From CSBr16-57R1 sp041163265 (GTDB lineage Bacteria; Actinomycetota; Nitriliruptoria; Nitriliruptorales; Nitriliruptoraceae): a DNA stretch of 16,422 nucleotides. This document shows, piece by piece, positions 12,928 through 16,422 of this stretch; position 1 is the stretch's first letter, and every line of letters starts with the position of its first letter. The stretch is from the NCBI GenBank assembly GCA_041163265.1, contig JBEARL010000026.1, positions 1 through 16,422 of the forward strand. Reading direction: 5' to 3'. The notes under the pieces are model-generated. The model ran no database searches, was not told the DNA's origin, and was given only the letters and a program-made list of their open reading frames with translations. Both the position numbers and the translations under genes were made by a program.

Positions 12928-13533
12928 ATGGCCCGTTACACCGGCCCCATGACCAAGAAGTCCCGCCGTCTCGGCGTGGACCTCAAGGGCAACGACAAGA
13001 GCTTCGAGAAGCGGCCCTACCCGCCGGGCCAGCACGGCCGCGGGCGCATCAAGGAGTCGGAGTACCTGCTCCAGCTCCGCGAGAAGCAGAAGGCCCGCTA
13101 CTACTACGGCGTGCTCGAGAAGCAGTTCCGCCGGTACTACGAGGAGGCCTCGCGCCGCCCCGGCCGCACCGGTGACAACCTGCTGATCCTGCTCGAGACC
13201 CGCCTCGACAACGTGCTGTACCGCGGTGGGTTCGGCCGCTCGCGCGCCGAGTCGCGCCAGATGGTCAGCCACCGCCACGTCACCGTGAACGGGCGGACCA
13301 CGAACATCCCGTCGTACCGGGTCAAGCCGGGCGACGTGGTCGAGGTCCGCGAGGGGCGTCGCGAGTCCCAGGCCGTCATCGGCTCGCTGCAGGTCTTCGG
13401 GCAGCGGGACGTGCCGGGCTGGCTCCAGAGCGACGCGTCGTCGTTCAAGGTCACCGTGCTGGACCTGCCGGTGCGCAGCCAGATCGACGCGCCGGTCACC
13501 GAGCAGATGATCGTCGAGCTGTACTCGAAGTGA
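12928..13533 (+). CDS. rpsD: 30S ribosomal protein S4, zinc-free form
   Basis: The 201-residue product starts MARYTGPMTKKSRRLGVDL and has PYPPGQHGRGRIKESEYLLQ, LREKQKARYYYGVLEKQFRRYY and the S4 RNA-binding domain LLETRLDNVLYRGGFGRSRAESRQMVSH in pieces (about 87-115). It contains no cysteine, so it is the C- form. S4 nucleates 30S body assembly and, with S3 and S5, forms the mRNA entry helicase. In E. coli it represses the alpha operon. rpsD inside the alpha block occurs in many Actinomycetota such as Mycobacterium but not in Streptomyces. GAGGAG at 12912-12917 precedes the ATG by ten bases. Confidence 0.98.
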   Translation: MARYTGPMTKKSRRLGVDLKGNDKSFEKRPYPPGQHGRGRIKESEYLLQLREKQKARYYYGVLEKQFRRYYEEASRRPGRTGDNLLILLETRLDNVLYRGGFGRSRAESRQMVSHRHVTVNGRTTNIPSYRVKPGDVVEVREGRRESQAVIGSLQVFGQRDVPGWLQSDASSFKVTVLDLPVRSQIDAPVTEQMIVELYSK

Positions 13534-13543
13534 GCTGACCACC

Positions 13544-13565
13544 GCCGCGGGCGCCCGCCCGCGGC
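13544..13565 (+). terminator. perfect 10-bp G+C hairpin after rpsD (possible U-less terminator or attenuator)
   Basis: Arms GCCGCGGGCG (13544-13553) and CGCCCGCGGC (13556-13565) are perfectly complementary and separated by CC, ten bases after the rpsD stop. It is the longest perfect stem I found between genes in the window. No U-run follows, so it would be a tail-less terminator or a pause or RNA-stability element setting the ratio of rpoA to upstream genes. Read-through must occur, since no clear promoter lies between it and rpoA. Confidence 0.4.
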
Positions 13566-13577
13566 CCGCCGTCGGGC

Positions 13578-13662
13578 CCGGGATCCCGGTGGCGGCACAC
13601 GCGGACGCGCCGCCGATGGCCCCGGGATCGAGGGCGGCGCGTGGCGGGGGGACGTCCCCGCC
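13578..13662 (+). promoter_or_regulatory. palindrome and hairpin in the rpoA leader
   Basis: The rpsD-rpoA spacer also contains the perfect palindrome CCGGGATCCCGG (13578-13589) and a stem GGCGGGG (13643-13649) with CCCCGCC (13656-13662). The second stem encloses GGACGT and contains the palindrome GGGGACGTCCCC (13648-13659). It ends five bases before the rpoA Shine-Dalgarno (GAGGAG, 13668-13673), close enough to influence ribosome access. No protein or ligand can be named. Confidence 0.3.
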
Positions 13663-13679
13663 GACACGAGGAGCATGGC

Positions 13680-14711
13680 ATGTCCGAGTTCGGGTTCTAC
13701 GACGACGAGGCGGCGTTCCTGGAGGAGCCGGAGGCCGGCTCCCCGTTCGTCTCCTACCGCCCGACCCTCTCCGAGGAGAAGGTCGAGGACGGCACCAAGT
13801 CGCGCTTCACGGTCGAGCCGCTCGACCCCGGCTTCGGCTACACGCTGGGCAACGCCCTGCGGCGCACGCTGCTGTCGTCGGTCCCCGGCGCGGCGGTGAC
13901 CCGCATCCGGTTCACCTCGGCCCGCGCGGCCGACGGCGGCTCGGTCCTCCACGAGTTCTCGGCGATCGAGGGCGTGAAGGAGGACGTGACCGACATCATC
14001 CTGAACATCAAGGAGCTGGTGGTCCGGTCGACCTCCGACGAGCCGGTCGAGATCTTCCTCGGCGGTGACGGTCCGGGCGTGCTGACGGCCGAGAACATCT
14101 ACGCGCCGACCCAGGTCGAGATCGTGAACGAGGACCTCGTCCTCGCGACCCTGAACGCCGACGGCCACCTCGAGCTGTACCTCACCGTCGAGCGTGGCCG
14201 CGGCTACCGCACCGCCGACGGGAACAAGCGCTCGGAGGACGCGATCGGCGTCATCGCGGTCGACTCGGTGTTCAGCCCGGTCCGCCGCGTCGCCTACCGC
14301 GTCGAGTCGACGCGCGTCGCCCAGATGACCAACTACGACCGCCTCGTCCTCGACGTCGAGACGGACGGCTCGGTCAACCCGGCGCAGGCGCTCTCCTCGG
14401 CCGGCTCGACGCTGCGCGCGCTGTTCGAGCAGTTCGCGAGCTACGACGAGACGGGCCCCGGCGGCATCGTCATCAACCCCGAGGAGGTCCTGTCCTCGCT
14501 CGGCGGCGACCCGGTCCGCGAGACCACCGTCGAGGAGCTGGACCTCACCGTCCGGACCTACAACTGCCTCAAGCGCGAGGGCATCGCGACCGTGGGCGAG
14601 CTGATGGACCGCACCGAGCAGGAGCTGCTCGAGATCCGGAACTTCGGCTCGAAGTCCGTCGACGAGATCCGCGAGAAGCTCGCGGGCCTCGGCGTGGGCA
14701 TCCGCGAGTGA
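13680..14711 (+). CDS. rpoA: DNA-directed RNA polymerase subunit alpha
   Basis: The 343-residue product has both alpha domains. The N-terminal assembly domain has the dimerisation motif GFGYTLGNALRRTLLSSVPG (51-70), VLHEFSAIEGVKEDVTDIIL (89-108) and VERGRGY. The C-terminal domain is 284-343, with LTVRTYNCLK, where R292, N295 and C296 align with E. coli R265, N268 and C269 of the UP-element surface, then IRNFGSKSVDEIREKLAGLG. Two oddities are an acidic N-terminal extension of about 17 residues (MSEFGFYDDEAAFLEEPE) and an insertion of about 8 residues (near 80-88, SARAADGGS) between IRF and VLHEF. ATG 13680 is six bases after GAGGAG; the out-of-frame ATG 13675 and an in-frame GTG at 13641 are rejected. 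Confidence 0.99.
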   Translation: MSEFGFYDDEAAFLEEPEAGSPFVSYRPTLSEEKVEDGTKSRFTVEPLDPGFGYTLGNALRRTLLSSVPGAAVTRIRFTSARAADGGSVLHEFSAIEGVKEDVTDIILNIKELVVRSTSDEPVEIFLGGDGPGVLTAENIYAPTQVEIVNEDLVLATLNADGHLELYLTVERGRGYRTADGNKRSEDAIGVIAVDSVFSPVRRVAYRVESTRVAQMTNYDRLVLDVETDGSVNPAQALSSAGSTLRALFEQFASYDETGPGGIVINPEEVLSSLGGDPVRETTVEELDLTVRTYNCLKREGIATVGELMDRTEQELLEIRNFGSKSVDEIREKLAGLGVGIRE

Positions 14712-14715
14712 CCTC

Positions 14716-14736
14716 CGGCGGCCGCCCCGGCCGCCG
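14716..14736 (+). promoter_or_regulatory. 8-bp hairpin in the rpoA-rplQ spacer
   Basis: Arms CGGCGGCC (14716-14723) and GGCCGCCG (14729-14736) pair perfectly around a GCCCC loop, five bases after the rpoA stop. As elsewhere in this cluster no U-run follows. It could protect the rpoA 3' end or cause partial termination before rplQ; chance formation is also possible. Confidence 0.35.
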
Positions 14737-14787
14737 CCCCGACCACCGCCCGCACGACGCGCCGAGCGCGCGAAGGAGACCCCCGAG

Positions 14788-15375
14788 ATGCCGACCCCGA
14801 AGCGAGGGCCACGGCTCGGCGGCAGCCCGGCCCACCAGCGGCTGATGCTGTCCAACCTCGCGGCCGACCTGTTCCGCCACGGCCGCATCACGACGACCGA
14901 GGCGAAGGCGAAGGCCCTGCGGCCGTTCGCCGAGCGGCTGATCACGAAGGCGAAGCGCGGCGACCTGCACGCCCGCCGCGTGGTCCTCTCCCGCCTGCGC
15001 GACAAGGACGTGGTGGCCCGCCTGTTCGACGAGGTCGCGCCGCGCTTCGCGGGCCGCGACGGCGGGTACCTCCGCATCCTGCGCCTCGACCCGCGCAAGG
15101 GCGACAGCGCCCGCATGTCGCTGGTCGAGCTGGTCGCCGAGGGTGACGGTCGCCGTCGCCCGGCGCGTCCCGCCGGCGCCTCGTCGTCGCAGGCCGCGGC
15201 CGAGCGCCGCCGCGCCGCCGCGGCGGCCGCCGCCCCGGCCGAGGAGCCGGCGGAGGAGCCGGCCGCCGAGGCGGTCGAGGAGCCGACCGTCGACGCGACC
15301 GAGGAAGTGGCGGTCGAGGACGCGGGCGGGGACGCCGACGCGACGGCGGACGACGGGGACGACGCCAGGGCGTGA
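14788..15375 (+). CDS. rplQ: 50S ribosomal protein L17 with acidic C-terminal tail
   Basis: The L17 core occupies residues 1-120: MPTPKRGPRLGGSPAHQRLM, LSNLAADLFRHGRITTTEAKAK split over two motifs, LRPFAERLITKAKRGD and GGYLRILRLDPRKGDSARMSLVELV. L17 binds 23S rRNA near the tunnel exit. Bacterial L17 is usually 116-130 residues, but this one runs to 195. The extra part is a short basic stretch (GRRRPARPAG), an Ala/Arg run, then an Ala/Glu/Asp/Pro tail (about 150-195) with hardly any basic residues. Acidic tails on L17 are known in other Actinomycetota. AAGGAG at 14773-14778 marks the start. The stop overlaps truA (GTGA). Confidence 0.98.
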   Translation: MPTPKRGPRLGGSPAHQRLMLSNLAADLFRHGRITTTEAKAKALRPFAERLITKAKRGDLHARRVVLSRLRDKDVVARLFDEVAPRFAGRDGGYLRILRLDPRKGDSARMSLVELVAEGDGRRRPARPAGASSSQAAAERRRAAAAAAAPAEEPAEEPAAEAVEEPTVDATEEVAVEDAGGDADATADDGDDARA

Positions 15376-16277
15376 CGGTCCGCCTGCGGGTCGACCTCGC
15401 CTACGACGGGCGTCCGTTCCACGGCTTCGCCCGCCAGCCGGGCCTGCCGACCGTGCAGGGCGTCGTCGAGGAGGCGCTGGCCGACCTGCTGGGGCAGCCG
15501 GTGCGGACCACGGGCGCCGGCCGGACCGACCGCGGCGTGCACGCCGACGCGCAGGTCCTCCACCTCGACGTCGACCCCGGCGTGCCGGCGGCGGCCCGTG
15601 GGCTGGCCGACCCCGGTCGGCTCGCGCGTCGGCTCGGGCGCGCCCTGCCGCGCGCGATCCGGATCCACCGCGTCCGCCGCGTCGATGACGGCTTCGACGC
15701 TCGGTTCTCGGCGACGGCCCGGGCCTACCGCTACCGCCTCCGCGACGGGGTGGACCCGCGCGGGCGGGGCCGCGGCGTCGCCCTCGATCCGGGTGACGTC
15801 TGGAGCCTGGCCGCGATCCTCGACGTGCCGGCGATGCGGACCGCCGGCCGCCACCTCCTCGGCGAGCACGACTTCGCGTCGTTCTGCCGCCGGGCCCCCG
15901 GCCGGACGACGGTCCGGCGGGTCGACGAGCTGACCCTCCGGCGCCTGCCGCCGGACGCCGTGCGGGGCCGGCGCCGCGTCGGACCGGGTCGCATCGACCT
16001 GCGCATCGAGGGTCCGGCCTTCTGCCACCAGCAGGTCCGGGCCGTCGTGGGCTGCCTCGTCGCGGTCGGCCGGGGCCGGCGGGACCCGGCCTGGGTGGGG
16101 GAGGTGCTGGCGGCGCGGGACCGGGCGGCGGCCGCCGCCCTCGCTCCGCCCCACGGGCTGACCCTGGAGACGGTGCGGTTCGGGCGGGGCGCCCCCGCCG
16201 CCCCGCCGGCCGACGTCCGCGGTCGCCCCGGGCCGGGGGCGGGCGAGGCCGTGGCCGTCGGTCCCTCGGCCGTTTGA
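15372..16277 (+). CDS. truA: tRNA pseudouridine(38-40) synthase TruA
   Basis: The 301-residue enzyme converts uridines 38-40 of the tRNA anticodon arm to pseudouridine. The catalytic aspartate is D53 in TGAGRTDRGVHADAQV. DLAYDGRPFHGFARQPG (8-24), TVQGVVEEAL and FDARFSATARAYRYRL are standard, as is HDFASFCRR. FCHQQVRAVVGCLVAVGRGRRD in two motifs, together with LAPPHGLTLETVRF, is the typical actinobacterial C-terminal signature. A disordered Pro/Gly/Ala tail of about 30 residues follows. GTG 15372 overlaps the rplQ stop. The ribosome-binding site is weak (AGGG), which fits coupling to rplQ. The stop codon lies inside a promoter -35 box for the next gene. Confidence 0.97.
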   Translation: MTVRLRVDLAYDGRPFHGFARQPGLPTVQGVVEEALADLLGQPVRTTGAGRTDRGVHADAQVLHLDVDPGVPAAARGLADPGRLARRLGRALPRAIRIHRVRRVDDGFDARFSATARAYRYRLRDGVDPRGRGRGVALDPGDVWSLAAILDVPAMRTAGRHLLGEHDFASFCRRAPGRTTVRRVDELTLRRLPPDAVRGRRRVGPGRIDLRIEGPAFCHQQVRAVVGCLVAVGRGRRDPAWVGEVLAARDRAAAAALAPPHGLTLETVRFGRGAPAAPPADVRGRPGPGAGEAVAVGPSAV

Positions 16278-16303
16278 CCCCCCCTCCGGGGCGGGGCTAC
16301 CCT
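16274..16303 (+). promoter_or_regulatory. sigma70-like promoter at the truA stop, probably for rplM-rpsI
   Basis: TTGACC (16274-16279), five of six matches to TTGACA, and TACCCT (16298-16303) are separated by 18 nt. The -35 overlaps the truA TGA (16275-16277). Transcription would start near 16310, and a hairpin GCGCGG/CCGCGC with loop TCGG (16315-16330) follows at once. In many Actinomycetota truA is followed by rplM-rpsI, so these are the expected targets, although they lie outside the window. Confidence 0.55.
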
Positions 16304-16422
16304 CGTCACGCGCGGCGCGGTCGGCCGCGCATCGTCACGTCACGGCGGGTCGCGCCCGGGTCCCGAGGGATCCCCGCGGCGACCGGCGTCGACGCCCCGA
16401 CGCCCATCGGATCGCCCGCCAC
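16304..16422 (+). other. leader region downstream of the truA promoter
   Basis: No convincing coding start is seen. Besides the 5' hairpin at 16315-16330 the region carries the perfect 12-bp palindrome GGCGTCGACGCC (16385-16396). It is most simply the 5' untranslated region of the next gene, cut by the window edge. Confidence 0.45.

Noticed and set aside
13641..13679. Upstream in-frame GTG start and out-of-frame ATG 13675 for rpoA
   Set aside because: The GTG lacks a ribosome-binding site and falls in a hairpin. ATG 13675 is one base after GAGGAG and in the wrong frame.
13137..16154. A 1005-codon open frame on the minus strand across rpsD-rpoA-rplQ-truA
   Set aside because: It lies antisense to four highly conserved genes. 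Its translation is low-complexity Arg/Ala/Gly/Asp sequence with no recognisable domain, and long antisense frames are expected when nearly every third position is G or C.
1..16422. A hidden novel defence, mobile or biosynthetic system within the cluster
   Set aside because: Every gene matches a known translation, secretion or RNA polymerase family in canonical order, no insertion interrupts it, and no spacer is large enough to hold an extra gene with a ribosome-binding site.

Overview
This window is a near-complete bacterial S10-spc-alpha ribosomal protein supercluster. All 30 genes lie on the + strand, from the 3' end of rplD (L4) to truA. The DNA is very G+C-rich, and several features together point to Actinomycetota: G/C at almost every third codon position, frequent GTG starts, TAG-type -10 boxes, zinc-type S14, L36 and adenylate kinase, and the unbroken order secY-adk-map-infA-rpmJ-rpsM-rpsK-rpsD-rpoA-rplQ-truA. 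rpsD inside the alpha block and the long low-complexity tails on several ribosomal proteins hint at a lineage outside Streptomyces, perhaps a deep-branching class. Genus or class cannot be fixed from this sequence alone.

Layout. Positions 1-4032 hold the S10 block: rplD (partial), rplW, rplB, rpsS, rplV, rpsC, rplP, rpmC, rpsQ. Positions 4075-11315 hold the spc block: rplN, rplX, rplE, rpsN (type Z), rpsH, rplF, rplR, rpsE, rpmD, rplO, secY, adk, map. A 235-nt spacer with a candidate promoter and structured leader precedes infA. A second, 227-nt hairpin-rich spacer separates infA from rpmJ-rpsM-rpsK-rpsD-rpoA-rplQ-truA. A good sigma70-like promoter overlaps the truA stop codon and reads out of the window, probably into rplM-rpsI. 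No gene-free stretch exceeds 300 bases.

The genes build both ribosomal subunits and supply the translocon (SecY), nucleotide balance (Adk), N-terminal methionine removal (Map), initiation (IF-1), transcription (RNA polymerase alpha) and tRNA pseudouridylation (TruA). Many junctions are ATGA, GTGA or TGATG overlaps, which suggests tight translational coupling.

No mobile element, CRISPR array, tRNA, rRNA or novel gene system was seen. The points worth a second look are appendages and leaders on otherwise ordinary genes: a histone-H1/HupB-like AKKAP/AKKAA repeat tail fused to L30, acidic Ala/Glu/Pro tails on S3 and L17, an N-terminal acidic extension and a loop insertion in RpoA, and hairpin-dense leaders before infA, rpmJ and rpoA. 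High G+C produces short hairpins by chance, so the RNA-structure claims remain tentative until covariation is tested.
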